From Haloterrigena sp. H1 (GTDB taxonomy: Archaea > Halobacteriota > Halobacteria > Halobacteriales > Natrialbaceae): a DNA stretch of 64,000 nucleotides. Position 1 is the first letter of the stretch. Every line of letters begins with the position of its first letter. A program made the translations under genes and the position numbers. The notes under the pieces were generated by a model that saw nothing but the letters and a program-made list of their open reading frames with translations, was not told where the DNA came from and did not search any database. The stretch lies in assembly GCF_005938085.1 (NCBI RefSeq), contig NZ_SMZK01000001.1:1240001-1304000 (forward strand), in the 5' to 3' direction. Shown piece by piece: positions 1 through 8,175 of the stretch.

Positions 1-616
1 CGACGAGGTAGTCGAGATGGCCCCACTCGACGTCTTCCGTAAGCTGGGTGATGACCTTGTGGACCATCGGGCCGCGCCAGATGACCGGATCGTCCTCGCC
101 GGTGAGGAAAGCCATGCTCATCAGCTTCACGCCGTACTTCTCGGGCGGGACCAGCGTCTCGTCTTCGGTGGCCATCGGCGGCTCGTCGGCGTCGACCATC
201 CGCGGGACATTCGGCCCGTAGACGTCGGCGTCGAAGAGGCCGACACGGGCCCCAAGTTGCGAGAGGCCGGCAGCGAGGTTGACCGCGACGGTCGATTTGC
301 CGACGCCGCCTTTCCCGGAGGCGACGGCGATGACGTTCTTGACGTTCGGGAGCACCTGCTCGTCGCCCGAGAGGTCGTCGCGATCGGGAATGCTCGCGGT
401 CAGATTCGGGTCGATCCCCTCAGCAGTCAGAACCTCGCGAATCTCCGCGGCGATGTTGCTCTCGGCCGGGGAGTAAGGCGCACCCAGCGCGAGATCGATG
501 TCGACCTCGTCGCCGTCGACGGTGATGTCGTTGACGAGTCCGAGCGACACGATATCGTCGCCGAGTTCGGGATCGTCGACCGTCCGGAGACGGTCGCGTA
601 CGGCGGCTTCGTCCAT
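1..616 (-). CDS. Mrp/NBP35-type ATP-binding Fe-S carrier protein (C-terminus beyond left edge)
   Basis: Partial gene: the start is at 616 and the 3' end lies off the window. The first 80 or so residues form a MIP18/DUF59-type domain. A P-loop of the deviant Walker A type follows (ASGKGGVGKST, about residue 103), then an FDADVYGPN switch motif. This order is that of Mrp/ApbC proteins, which bind Fe-S clusters and pass them to apo-proteins in the cytoplasm. The large plus-strand frame over the same DNA is a shadow, because it lacks any recognisable domain. The family assignment is firm; the client proteins cannot be told from sequence. Confidence 0.93.
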   Translation of the reverse strand, partial: MDEAAVRDRLRTVDDPELGDDIVSLGLVNDITVDGDEVDIDLALGAPYSPAESNIAAEIREVLTAEGIDPNLTASIPDRDDLSGDEQVLPNVKNVIAVASGKGGVGKSTVAVNLAAGLSQLGARVGLFDADVYGPNVPRMVDADEPPMATEDETLVPPEKYGVKLMSMAFLTGEDDPVIWRGPMVHKVITQLTEDVEWGHLDYLV

Positions 617-790
617 GTTCGTAGGTACTGCCCGGCGTCGAAAAGGGTTGTGTTCGATTGAGGTGTCGTCGGGATGTCGATCGAGACGAGAAGGTTGTCC
701 ACGGAAAACGTAGCCGCCTATCTCCGGCCGCTCACTGGCGTGTGACCGGCCGTTGCTGCCCTGCTACGACCAGTCGTGGACGATCCCGAG

Positions 791-1111
791 TCAGCCCTTG
801 AAATCGAACCGCGGCCCGCCGTACGTCGGCGGGTCCGGCTCGAGTTCGACACCCTGCTCGTAGCGCACGAAATTCAGATAGAACGGCCGGCCACAGCCCT
901 CGACGGGCTCGCCTTCGAGGTCAGTAACCGGACCGTCCTCGCCACAGTGGAACTCGATTCCATCGGCGTCCGCGAAGCCCTCGTCCGGACTCGCGTACTC
1001 CCATCCCGGCTGAGGGATCGTGGTCACGGATCGATCCGCGAGATCCGGCTGGCGCTCGACGCTCACCACGGCGTCGCAGTGTGGGCAGGTGTATCGGACG
1101 GTGACGGTCAT
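791..1111 (-). CDS. Small putative zinc-binding protein
   Basis: A 106-residue acidic protein of unknown function. It opens with a beta-strand and a CPHC knuckle. A second cysteine pair follows further on (FHC near residue 54 and GCG near 74), so one zinc ribbon is likely. The start at 1111 gives MTVTVRYTCPHC. An in-frame start three codons upstream is less likely because it adds only a short non-conserved tail. It is divergent from the gene at 1227. No enzyme signature is visible. Confidence 0.7.
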   Translation of the reverse strand: MTVTVRYTCPHCDAVVSVERQPDLADRSVTTIPQPGWEYASPDEGFADADGIEFHCGEDGPVTDLEGEPVEGCGRPFYLNFVRYEQGVELEPDPPTYGGPRFDFKG

Positions 1112-1226
1112 CGACAGCACTAGGGACCTCGAGACTGTAAGCCTGCGGGCGGCGGTGATCGTCTGGCCGAGTGAGACGGCGTGTCCGTTCCAAACCGTTT
1201 ACCCTATCGCGGATCCAGAAACGGCA

Positions 1227-1550
1227 ATGACCGAGTTCGACCCCGAAAAGTTCGAGGAGAAATACGTCTACTACTTCGAGGAACTCGAGGCAGCGTACTC
1301 GAGTGCATACCAACAGCTCCACGGCCAGTACGACTCGACGGTGCTTCGCGCGATCGATCGGCAGATATTGAGCGAGAGCGAGCCGTTCTACGAGGGTGAC
1401 GGCGAGTTCCGCATCGAACTGCCGGAGAATCCACGCGAGCGGGTCGGTGCAGTTGCCGACCACGCGCAGTTCGAGCCCGTCCTCGAAACGTTCGTCGACC
1501 GAATCGAGGCCGAGTTGCGACAGCGATTCGACTTCGACGATACGGCATAA
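1227..1550 (+). CDS. Conserved haloarchaeal protein resembling the DUF5783 family
   Basis: A 107-residue acidic protein that begins with DPEKFEEKYVYYFEELE and contains ESEPFYEGDGEFRIELP. From memory this pattern fits a small conserved haloarchaeal family (DUF5783); that match is recall, not a search. It is mostly helical, with no signal peptide, membrane segment or metal site. The start at 1227 was chosen over the longer open frame because upstream codons are not haloarchaeal in composition. Function unknown. Confidence 0.75.
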   Translation: MTEFDPEKFEEKYVYYFEELEAAYSSAYQQLHGQYDSTVLRAIDRQILSESEPFYEGDGEFRIELPENPRERVGAVADHAQFEPVLETFVDRIEAELRQRFDFDDTA

Positions 1551-1630
1551 CGTTCACGTCGAAAGTCACATGACGGCGACGGGTGACAACACCCGGAACA
1601 CCTTTGCCGTTGACGGGAAACCATCAGAGT

Positions 1631-2482
1631 ATGATCGACGAGACGGCCGAGGAAATCCAGGAGATGCAGACGCACAGCTCCTCGGTGGTTGCGGTTCGCG
1701 CGGCGCAGGCCCTCGAGGAACTGGTCGACCGAGAGTTCGCCACCGTCGAGGAATACACGCGGGCACTCGAGCGAAACGGCACCGTCCTGCGGCGGGCGAA
1801 CTCCTCGCATGCCTCCCTGCAAAACGCCATCCGAGAGATCGTCGGCGATGTGACTGACGCCGATCCCGACAGCGTTGCGGACGCAAAACGGCTCACGAGC
1901 GAGACGATCGACGAGGTTGTCGCACGAATCGAATCCGGCAAGCGCTTAGCGGCCGAAAACTCCGTCGATGTCCTCGAGGATGGCGCAACGCTGCTGACCC
2001 ACGACTACTCCTCGACGGTCCTCGAGGCGATCGAGCAGGCGGTCGAGGCCGGCAAGACGTTCGACGTCTACGTCACCGAGGCCCGACCGCGGTATATCGG
2101 ACGCAAGACCGCTCGGGCGCTGTCCGACCTCGAGGGAGTCGATACGACGCTGATCACCGACAGCGCTCACGGGCTCTATCTCGAGGAGTGTGACCGGGTC
2201 GTCGTCGGCATGGACTGTATCGTCGACGATACCCTCTACAATCGCGTCGGCACGTTCCCGATTGCGTCGACGGCCGACCGACTGGACGTGCCGGTGACCG
2301 TCCTCGGCTCGGCCTCGAAGCTCGTCGGCGAGGGATTCGTCTTCGAAAACGAGTTCCGATCGGCCAGCGAGGTCATGGCTGAACCCGCGGAGGGGTTCGA
2401 CGTGGAAAACCCCGCCTACGACGCGACGCCAGTCGAGCTGCTCGAGAGCGTCATTACGGACGAAGGCCGCCAGACGTTCTAG
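1631..2482 (+). CDS. Ribose 1,5-bisphosphate isomerase (eIF2B-alpha-like fold)
   Basis: A 283-residue protein of the eIF2B/MTNA/R15P-isomerase superfamily. The C-terminal Rossmann-like half includes VTEARPRYIGRKTA, LITDSAHGLYL and GMDCIVDDTLYNRVGTFPIA, which is the usual substrate-binding core. In archaea, R15P isomerase converts ribose 1,5-bisphosphate to ribulose 1,5-bisphosphate. It links AMP phosphorylase to type III RubisCO in nucleoside breakdown; neither partner is in this window. A generic eIF2B-alpha-like label would be the alternative. Its stop overlaps that of the convergent ThuA gene within a CTAG tetranucleotide. Confidence 0.85.
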   Translation: MIDETAEEIQEMQTHSSSVVAVRAAQALEELVDREFATVEEYTRALERNGTVLRRANSSHASLQNAIREIVGDVTDADPDSVADAKRLTSETIDEVVARIESGKRLAAENSVDVLEDGATLLTHDYSSTVLEAIEQAVEAGKTFDVYVTEARPRYIGRKTARALSDLEGVDTTLITDSAHGLYLEECDRVVVGMDCIVDDTLYNRVGTFPIASTADRLDVPVTVLGSASKLVGEGFVFENEFRSASEVMAEPAEGFDVENPAYDATPVELLESVITDEGRQTF

Positions 2483-3174
2483 TCTCGTTCGCCGAACGTC
2501 CGTGGCGAGCCCTCGGTCGGGGCAGCCCACGCGACCGCATTGCGGAGTACTCGCTGGACCGCTTCATTCTCGTAGATGGGATACGTTTCGTGGCCCGGTC
2601 TGAAATAAAAGATTCGTCCCTTTCCGCGTCGGTAACAGCAGCCGCTGCGGAACACCTCGCCACCTTCGAACCAGCTGATGAACACTAGCCGGTCGGGTTC
2701 GGGTACGTCGAACGGCTCGCCGTACATCTCCGTCTCCGGGAGTTCGATCGCTTCCTCGAGGCCGTCAGCGATCGGATGGCCGGGATCGACCACCCAGAGG
2801 CGCTCGGTGCCGCCGTCTTCGCGATATTGCAGGCTACAGGTCGTCCCCATGAGCCGCCTGAAGGGCTTCGAATAGTGGCTCGAGTGAAGCGGCACGAAGC
2901 CCATGCCCTCGAGTACGCGCTTCTGGACGCGGTCGACGACCGCGTCGTCGACGTCCTCGTGGGCGTCGTGGCCCCACCACAACAAGACATCAGTCGATGC
3001 GAGGACCTCATCGGTGAGTCCGTGGTCCGGTTCGTCAAGCGTCGCGGTTCGAACCTCGTGGTCCATAGCAAGCGCGTCGGTGAGGGTCGCGTGGATTCCG
3101 TCGGGATAGACGGCAGCGGCCGCGTCGTCCTCGCGTTCGTGGTGGAACTCGTTCCAGATGGTGACTGCGACCAT
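2479..3174 (-). CDS. ThuA-domain protein (trehalose-utilisation type)
   Basis: A 231-residue protein with a class-I glutamine-amidotransferase-like ThuA fold: VTIWNEFHHE at the N-terminus, LLWWGHDAHEDV in the middle and FRPGHETYP near the C-terminus. ThuA-like proteins occur in sugar and glucoside catabolic loci, but the reaction is poorly defined. The start at 3174 is preceded by a GGAGAGG Shine-Dalgarno-like stretch and a TATA-like GTATAAG near 3207. It is divergent from a Gfo/Idh/MocA oxidoreductase, a pairing common in sugar loci, so a joint role in carbohydrate oxidation is likely but inferred. Confidence 0.85.
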   Translation of the reverse strand: MVAVTIWNEFHHEREDDAAAAVYPDGIHATLTDALAMDHEVRTATLDEPDHGLTDEVLASTDVLLWWGHDAHEDVDDAVVDRVQKRVLEGMGFVPLHSSHYSKPFRRLMGTTCSLQYREDGGTERLWVVDPGHPIADGLEEAIELPETEMYGEPFDVPEPDRLVFISWFEGGEVFRSGCCYRRGKGRIFYFRPGHETYPIYENEAVQRVLRNAVAWAAPTEGSPRTFGERD

Positions 3175-3524
3175 GGCAATCCTCTCCACCCGCCGATGGC
3201 TTATACTGTCGGTCGTCGTCGGATGGCTGCGCAAGTGCGATCCACCGACCGAGAACAGCAGCCCACCAATTTATTATTCCAGCCAGTTGCAGATAAAAAT
3301 TGTCGAATGGGGGATAACGCACATTCAATAAGTTTGAAATAGAGACCACAATAGTATAATAATAATTGAAATACAGCACGTCTGTATAGATTAATCGGTC
3401 ATAACCCTTATTTCGATCGCCAACTGCCTCTTCCTATGGAACGGGATCGAGCTCAAATGACAGCGAAATCGATGGTTTCTCACGACACGTTTTGCTTCGC
3501 TGTAGCGAACGCGGAGGGGTGGCG
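3175..3524. promoter_or_regulatory. AT-rich divergent control region between thuA-like and gfo/idh-like genes
   Basis: About 350 bp, with a markedly AT-rich core from roughly 3268 to 3415 unlike the flanking genes. It holds several TATA-like runs (3268-3276, 3349-3366, 3408-3413). The minus-strand GTATAAG near 3207 fits the thuA-like gene. The plus-strand TTATTT at 3408-3413 sits about 26 nt before an ATG at 3436, not before the annotated oxidoreductase start. A short leader frame fills 3436-3528 and is listed separately. Nothing else was recognised here. Confidence 0.6.
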
Positions 3525-3528
3525 ATGA
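3436..3528 (+). CDS. Candidate 30-codon leader peptide coupled to the downstream oxidoreductase
   Basis: An open frame of 30 residues (begins MERDRAQMTAKS, ends AEGWR). Its TGA at 3526-3528 overlaps the ATG of the oxidoreductase at 3525 in an ATGA junction. Its ATG lies about 25 nt after a TATA-like TTATTT, the spacing expected for a leaderless haloarchaeal message. The peptide is not acidic and not recognised, so it may simply be untranslated leader. Too short to judge by composition. Confidence 0.3.
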   Translation: MERDRAQMTAKSMVSHDTFCFAVANAEGWR

Positions 3529-4649
3529 TCGATGACGACATCGGTGTCGGCATCGTTGGCCTCGGTGGGATGGGAACACTCCACGCGCGAAGCGTTCGCG
3601 ACCTTGGCGCAACGGTCGTCGCCGGCGTCGACCTCGTCCCGGAGCAACGCGAACGGTTCGCCGCCGAGTTCGACGCACGAACCTACGAAACGCACGAGGA
3701 ACTCGTCGCGGACGAGGTAGTCGACGCCGTCATCGTGACGACGCCCAACCGCTTTCACGAACCCATCGCGGTCGCAGCCCTCGAGGCGGGGCTGGACGTT
3801 CTCGTGGAGAAACCCCTCGCTCACTCCCTCGAGAGCGCCGAACGCATCGCCGAGGCGGCGGCTCGATCGGCGGGTGTCTGTATGGTCGGCTTCCACAACC
3901 GCCACGCGGCGTCGATGGTGATGTTCGAGGAACAACGGGCCCGCGACCGGTTTGGCGAGCTCACCCATGTCGAAGCCAACTACGTTCGTCGGCGTGGCGT
4001 CCCCGGCCCCGGCTCGTGGTTTACCGACCCCGAACTCTCCGGCGGCGGTGCCTTAGTCGACATCGGCGTTCACGCCCTCGATCTCGCGCTCTACGCGCTG
4101 GACTTCCCCGAGATCGTGGAAGTCAGCGGCGTCACCCGGACCACGTTCGGCACGCGCGAGGAGGTCGCCGATCCCGACGGGTTCGGCGACAACTGGGACG
4201 CCGACGCCGAACGTTACGAGGTCGACGACTCCGTCAGTGCCTTCATCCGCTGTGCCGGCGGCCAGACGATCTCGCTCGAGGCCGCGTGGGCGACCAACCG
4301 CGAGGAGAGCATGGATTTCCGCGTTCGCGGAACGAAGGCGGGAGCCCAGTTCGACATCGGTGACACCGATCTGCGGATTCTCGAGGCCGGCACGGTCGGT
4401 CGCGACCACTACGCCGACGTCGACATGAGCGCCGACGACACACTGACCGGCTATGCCGAACAGGACGAGGCGTTCCTCGAGACCGTCGCGACCGGCGTCC
4501 CACCGGAGACCAATACGATCGACGAAGCGCTGACCGTCCAGCGCGTTATCGACGCGATTTATCGCTCGAACGAGGCCGAACGGTCGGTGACGCTCGCCGA
4601 CGCTCGCGTCAGCGACGCCCAACTCGAGGAAGCGACGCGACTCGACTGA
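3525..4649 (+). CDS. Gfo/Idh/MocA-family NAD(P)-dependent oxidoreductase
   Basis: A 374-residue protein. The N-terminal Rossmann motif is GIVGLGGMGTLHA, followed by VTTPNRFHEP, the signature EKPLAHSLESAE (catalytic-type EKP) and a C-terminal alpha/beta domain with DIGVHALDLALY. Members oxidise sugars, inositols or their derivatives in the cytoplasm. The substrate is not predictable, but the divergent ThuA neighbour suggests a sugar or keto-glycoside pathway. A GGAGGGG ribosome-binding site at 3512-3518 supports the start at 3525; the in-frame extension to 3492 adds nothing conserved. Confidence 0.9.
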   Translation: MIDDDIGVGIVGLGGMGTLHARSVRDLGATVVAGVDLVPEQRERFAAEFDARTYETHEELVADEVVDAVIVTTPNRFHEPIAVAALEAGLDVLVEKPLAHSLESAERIAEAAARSAGVCMVGFHNRHAASMVMFEEQRARDRFGELTHVEANYVRRRGVPGPGSWFTDPELSGGGALVDIGVHALDLALYALDFPEIVEVSGVTRTTFGTREEVADPDGFGDNWDADAERYEVDDSVSAFIRCAGGQTISLEAAWATNREESMDFRVRGTKAGAQFDIGDTDLRILEAGTVGRDHYADVDMSADDTLTGYAEQDEAFLETVATGVPPETNTIDEALTVQRVIDAIYRSNEAERSVTLADARVSDAQLEEATRLD

Positions 4650-4793
4650 TCGGCGATTTCTCGAAGCGCAGGTTTCGGCATGTGATTCCAGACGCTCTCG
4701 AACGCGATTCAACACTGTATCGACGAGAACTGATCGAAGAGCGCCGCCGCTGGTCGCAGGAGAAAATCGGAAAATCCGCCCGTTTCGACCGGT

Positions 4794-5525
4794 TTAGAGG
4801 ACTTCGTCGAAGTCGTGGTGGCCGTGGATGTCGACGCCCTCGTCAGTGATCTCACAGAGGAAGACGCCGTTACCGGAGCCGGTGTCGCGCTCGACGGCGG
4901 ATTTGATGCCGCGCGCGGCGACCGTCTTGGCCTCCTCGTTGGACATGTCGTCCTCGTAAGCCTGCTCTAAGTGGCCGTAGGCAAGCTGCATCCCGCTGCC
5001 GGTGACGGTGTAGTCGTCTTCCATGACGCCGCCGGCGGGGTCGATGCTGTAAACGTGGCTGCCTTCGTCGTCGACGCCGCCCAGGATCGGATGGATGGCG
5101 AAGAACGGGCCGCCGCGGGCGAAGTTGCCTGCGAGGGTCGCGAGCGCGTCGATGCTCATGCCTTCGCCGCGTCGGGCCTCGTAGAGGTTGACCTCGGCGC
5201 GGAGACTCGAGATGAACGACTGTGCGCCGCCGACACTGCCGACGAGGGTGAGTGCACCGGTCGGGTGAATCTGTTCGACCTTCTGGACGTTCTTGTTCGA
5301 GACGAACCGGCCGCCGAGGCTGGCGCGCATGTCCGTCGCGATGACGACGCCGTCGGCGGTCGAGATACCGATCGTCGTCGTGCCGGTCTTGTTGACGTTG
5401 TCCAGATCAGCCTGGGTCAGATCGTTCTGTGGCAGAGAGCCGAGCTCCGGCTCGTAGGGGTTCGGATCGTCGGCCAACTGGTCGACCGTCCGGGAGAAAT
5501 CGGAGTCGTGTGTGGGCGTACGCAT
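4794..5525 (-). CDS. psmB: Proteasome subunit beta
   Basis: A 243-residue 20S proteasome catalytic subunit. A propeptide of about 48 residues ends at the TG dipeptide, so autoprocessing exposes Thr49 (TTTIGISTADGVVIATD). The Asp of IATDMRAS and the later Lys of SNKNVQK match the catalytic set. It assembles with alpha rings and degrades proteins delivered by PAN or Cdc48 ATPases in the cytoplasm. A TATA-like box lies 26-28 nt upstream of the ATG, indicating a leaderless transcript. No alpha-subunit gene is nearby. Confidence 0.97.
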   Translation of the reverse strand: MRTPTHDSDFSRTVDQLADDPNPYEPELGSLPQNDLTQADLDNVNKTGTTTIGISTADGVVIATDMRASLGGRFVSNKNVQKVEQIHPTGALTLVGSVGGAQSFISSLRAEVNLYEARRGEGMSIDALATLAGNFARGGPFFAIHPILGGVDDEGSHVYSIDPAGGVMEDDYTVTGSGMQLAYGHLEQAYEDDMSNEEAKTVAARGIKSAVERDTGSGNGVFLCEITDEGVDIHGHHDFDEVL

Positions 5526-5547
5526 TACCCGAAGCGTACGCCGGGGC

Positions 5548-5558
5548 GGTATAAAACA
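5548..5558 (-). promoter_or_regulatory. TATA-like box of psmB
   Basis: On the minus strand the sequence reads GTTTTATACC, centred about 28 nt before the psmB start at 5525. No Shine-Dalgarno sequence is present, which fits a leaderless mRNA. Confidence 0.6.
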
Positions 5559-5685
5559 CCGGCGGTCACCACCGTCGTTTCCGCTTCCGTTCGCAGAGGC
5601 GAGCGACCACTCGAGCGACGATTCGGCGTGTGCCCGCGGACCTGTGGCTCGTCGGTCGGCGAGTCCGAAAATCAGTCAGCGTCGA

Positions 5686-5856
5686 TTAGCGCTGCGTGGC
5701 TTCGTACGCGTCTTCGACGGTGGCGAGGACGCGGTGGATCGGCAGGGTGAATCCAGCCTGTCGGGCGGCGATCGCAAGCGGCATCGCGGCGATGCCGGCC
5801 ACGATACAGAGCTGGTACAGTGCGAACAGCGTCGCGTGGTACACGCGGGATATCAT
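5686..5856 (-). CDS. Small hydrophobic membrane protein
   Basis: A 56-residue frame starting MISRVYHATLFALYQ and ending EDAYEATQR. One or two membrane helices span about residues 5-30 (LYQLCIVAGIAAMPLAIAA), followed by a short amphipathic tail. A TATA-like TATATAAG run at about 5888-5895 lies roughly 35 nt upstream on the minus strand. Composition and codon use match real haloarchaeal small membrane proteins. Function unknown. Confidence 0.65.
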   Translation of the reverse strand: MISRVYHATLFALYQLCIVAGIAAMPLAIAARQAGFTLPIHRVLATVEDAYEATQR

Positions 5857-6163
5857 CAGCGTTCAGTCGTGGCTCAGACGAAGGCCATATATAAGCATTG
5901 TTGAAGAATGGAATATATAATGATTATTAACTACTTGTTGGGTCAACGCTTGCTTGCGATTCAACTACGGTTGCGGTAGACACAACTCGAGTTACACTCG
6001 CGTCGATGTACGGGTATGTCGGTGGCAATTGATCCGGGGATTTCTCGTAACTTATGGGAATCATCCGATTGACGTGCGCGTCCGAATCGGCGGCGCGCGC
6101 GTCGAGCAGACGACAGCGCCGACGAACCGCAAGACAGGAAACCCCCCGGACCGACTACGCTGT
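5857..6163. other. Intergenic stretch with divergent promoters
   Basis: The first 90 bp are AT-rich, with TATA-like runs near 5885-5895 (minus strand, for the small membrane protein) and 5911-5930. The rest, up to the UPF0212 gene, is GC-rich and holds no convincing frame; longer open frames there are arginine-rich shadows. I see no RNA gene. Confidence 0.5.
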
Positions 6164-6520
6164 ATGGGCAATTATCTCGTCGCGATGGAAGCGGCATGGC
6201 TCGTTCGTGACGTCGATGAGATCGACGACGCGATCGGCGTCGCCGTCAGCGAAGCCGGGAAGCGACTCAACAGCGAAGACATGGACTACGTCGAGGTCGA
6301 GGTCGGTGCGACGGGCTGTCCAGCCTGTGGCGAGCCGTTCGACTCCGCCTTTATCGCCGCCGACACCGCACTCGTCGGCCTCGCACTCGAGATGGAGGTC
6401 TTCAACGCCGATGGCGAGGAACACGCCTCTCGCATCGCGAAAAGCGAGGTCGGTGGCGCGCTACGGGACGTCCCGCTGTCGGTCGTCGAGGTCGTCGAAG
6501 TCCCCGAAGACGAGGACTAG
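6164..6520 (+). CDS. UPF0212 (DUF555) family protein
   Basis: A 118-residue protein beginning MGNYLVAMEAAWLVRDVD, which is characteristic of the archaeal UPF0212 family. A CPACGEPFDSAF knuckle near residues 50-60 suggests metal binding. The C-terminal third contains a LVGLALEMEVFNAD strand-helix. The start was chosen where the conserved N-terminus begins; upstream codons in the longer frame are not conserved-looking. Function unknown. Confidence 0.9.
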   Translation: MGNYLVAMEAAWLVRDVDEIDDAIGVAVSEAGKRLNSEDMDYVEVEVGATGCPACGEPFDSAFIAADTALVGLALEMEVFNADGEEHASRIAKSEVGGALRDVPLSVVEVVEVPEDED

Positions 6521-6712
6521 AACCGGACCCGCCGATTCGGTGCTCGAGCCGTTCGACCAGTGCTGCAAGTACCAGTGAGCGTCGGCTATTCTATCGGTTT
6601 ATCTCGAACACTGGCTCCAACGACCGGTCGCATACGAGACCTCGTGGCCGGGACCGGTCTCTAGTCATCGAATGTGACTTATCACAGTAAGATGTACGTC
6701 CAGATATGCTTC

Positions 6713-7303
6713 ATGACTGAGAGATCGTCGCTCCGGTCGTGGGCCAGACTGGGCGGGAGCGTGCTGGTGATTCTGGGCTCTATTGCCCTCGTTTCCTCCG
6801 ATCTCGAGACAGCCGTCTTCCTGGTGGTCCTCTGTATGGTGGTCGGGTACGCGTACCAAGCGGGGGCGACGTCGGCCGACAGCGTGGGACCGATCGGCCG
6901 GTCGATGGGACCCAGAGCGAAGGTCGCGATCGGAACGCTGTGTGTCGTGGGGATGATCGCCGTCGCCGCCAGCGACGTGGCCGACGCGCTCGCGCTGGTG
7001 GCGATCGCCATCCTCGGCTACGCCGGCTACCGGTCGGGAAGCGTTTTTCGCGGTGCAGCGTACGGAACCGCACTCGGCGTCGCCGGTTCGATCGTCGTCG
7101 TTTGTCTGTTCGCCGTGGCCGTGGGGCTCGGAGCGTACTCGACGGGTGGCATCGGCGCACTGCTTCTCACCGTGGCGTTTCCACTTACGGTCATTGCTTT
7201 TCTTCTATGGGCCGGACTCGTCCTCCTGTTCGGGGCACTGTTGGGTCTCGTCTGTGGCAGCGTCGGCGGAGCGATCGCTCGAGTAATACAGGGTATCGAG
7301 TAG
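6713..7303 (+). CDS. Polytopic membrane protein of unknown function
   Basis: A 196-residue hydrophobic protein with about six predicted membrane helices, rich in Gly, Ala and Val (for example VLVILGSIALVSS, TLCVVGMIAVAAS, IVVVCLFAVAVG). It has no charged pore motif or enzymatic signature. The start at MTERSS (6713) follows a TATA-like ACTTATC near 6680; the open frame extends 13 codons further upstream. Neighbours give no functional hint. Confidence 0.7.
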   Translation: MTERSSLRSWARLGGSVLVILGSIALVSSDLETAVFLVVLCMVVGYAYQAGATSADSVGPIGRSMGPRAKVAIGTLCVVGMIAVAASDVADALALVAIAILGYAGYRSGSVFRGAAYGTALGVAGSIVVVCLFAVAVGLGAYSTGGIGALLLTVAFPLTVIAFLLWAGLVLLFGALLGLVCGSVGGAIARVIQGIE

Positions 7304-7371
7304 CCACGCTGTCCCTCTGGGGAGGGAATCCCACCCAAAGTTCTTTCTATAACCCGTAGTTATTGTTCGAT

Positions 7372-7911
7372 ATGGAACTCCCGACGCCTGCAGACCTCAG
7401 ACAACGCCGTACCGAACTCGGACTCACTCAGAGCGAACTCGCGGAGACGGCTGACGTCTCCCAGCCGTTGATCGCTCGGATCGAGGGTGGCGATGTCGAT
7501 CCGCGCCTCTCGACGCTTCGGCGGATCGTCAACGCCCTGGAAAAGGCCGAAAGCGACGTCATCCGCGCCGAAGACCTGATGAACGAGGCCGTCGTCAACG
7601 TCTCTCCCGACGACCCCGTCAGCGAGGCCGCCCAAAAGATGGAAGAAGAAGCCTACTCACAGCTTGCGGTCATCCAGGACGGGATTCCGGTCGGCTCGAT
7701 CAGCCAGACCGATCTCGTCCACCTCGACTCGGACGACCGCGACGAACCCGTCGAAGATCACATGAGCGAGAGCTTCCCGACCGTCTCGAAAGATGCCACC
7801 TTAGACGAGATCAGCAACCTGCTCGAGCACTACAAGGCCGTGATGATTACCGAAGCCGGCGAAACCGTCGGTATCATCACCGAGGCCGACATCGCCGCGC
7901 GGCTGTCCTGA
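7372..7911 (+). CDS. XRE-type HTH regulator with paired CBS domains
   Basis: A 179-residue protein. Residues 1-60 are a Cro/C1-type helix-turn-helix (LRQRRTELGLTQSELAETADVSQPLIARIEGG). Residues 65-179 form two CBS motifs, the second reading VMITEAGETVGIITEADIAARL. CBS pairs usually bind adenosine nucleotides, so this is probably a DNA-binding protein that responds to energy state. It is a common archaeal architecture. No adjacent target operon is obvious. Confidence 0.93.
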   Translation: MELPTPADLRQRRTELGLTQSELAETADVSQPLIARIEGGDVDPRLSTLRRIVNALEKAESDVIRAEDLMNEAVVNVSPDDPVSEAAQKMEEEAYSQLAVIQDGIPVGSISQTDLVHLDSDDRDEPVEDHMSESFPTVSKDATLDEISNLLEHYKAVMITEAGETVGIITEADIAARLS

Positions 7912-7998
7912 TCGCTCCAGCCGCCGCGTGACCTGCCATTCGACTACTGGCAATTGGACAGTGAGTTTTCCGTCTCGAGTGTGGACCGAACAAGCCCC

Positions 7999-8100
7999 AT
8001 GGAATACTATGACCGCCTCCTCGGCGGCATACTCACATCACTACTCGTCGGAGTCGCTGTCGGGCTCCATCCTGCGGTGCGGTCCAACGTCGGGCTTTGA
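7999..8100 (+). CDS. Candidate 33-residue single-helix membrane protein
   Basis: A frame from ATG 7999 to TGA 8098-8100. It starts MEYYDRLLGGILTSLLVG and has one hydrophobic helix. Haloarchaea commonly encode small membrane proteins opening with a similar M-x-Y-Y-D-x-x-L-G pattern, usually 50-80 residues long, so this one may be a shortened member. That likeness is from memory. There is no clear Shine-Dalgarno site. Confidence 0.4.
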   Translation: MEYYDRLLGGILTSLLVGVAVGLHPAVRSNVGL

Positions 8101-8175
8101 GAGACACTTGCAGCGACCGGGAATGTCGAACCGCCTTTATGCGGTTGCGAAGCGAACCGCGAGTACATCCGTTCC

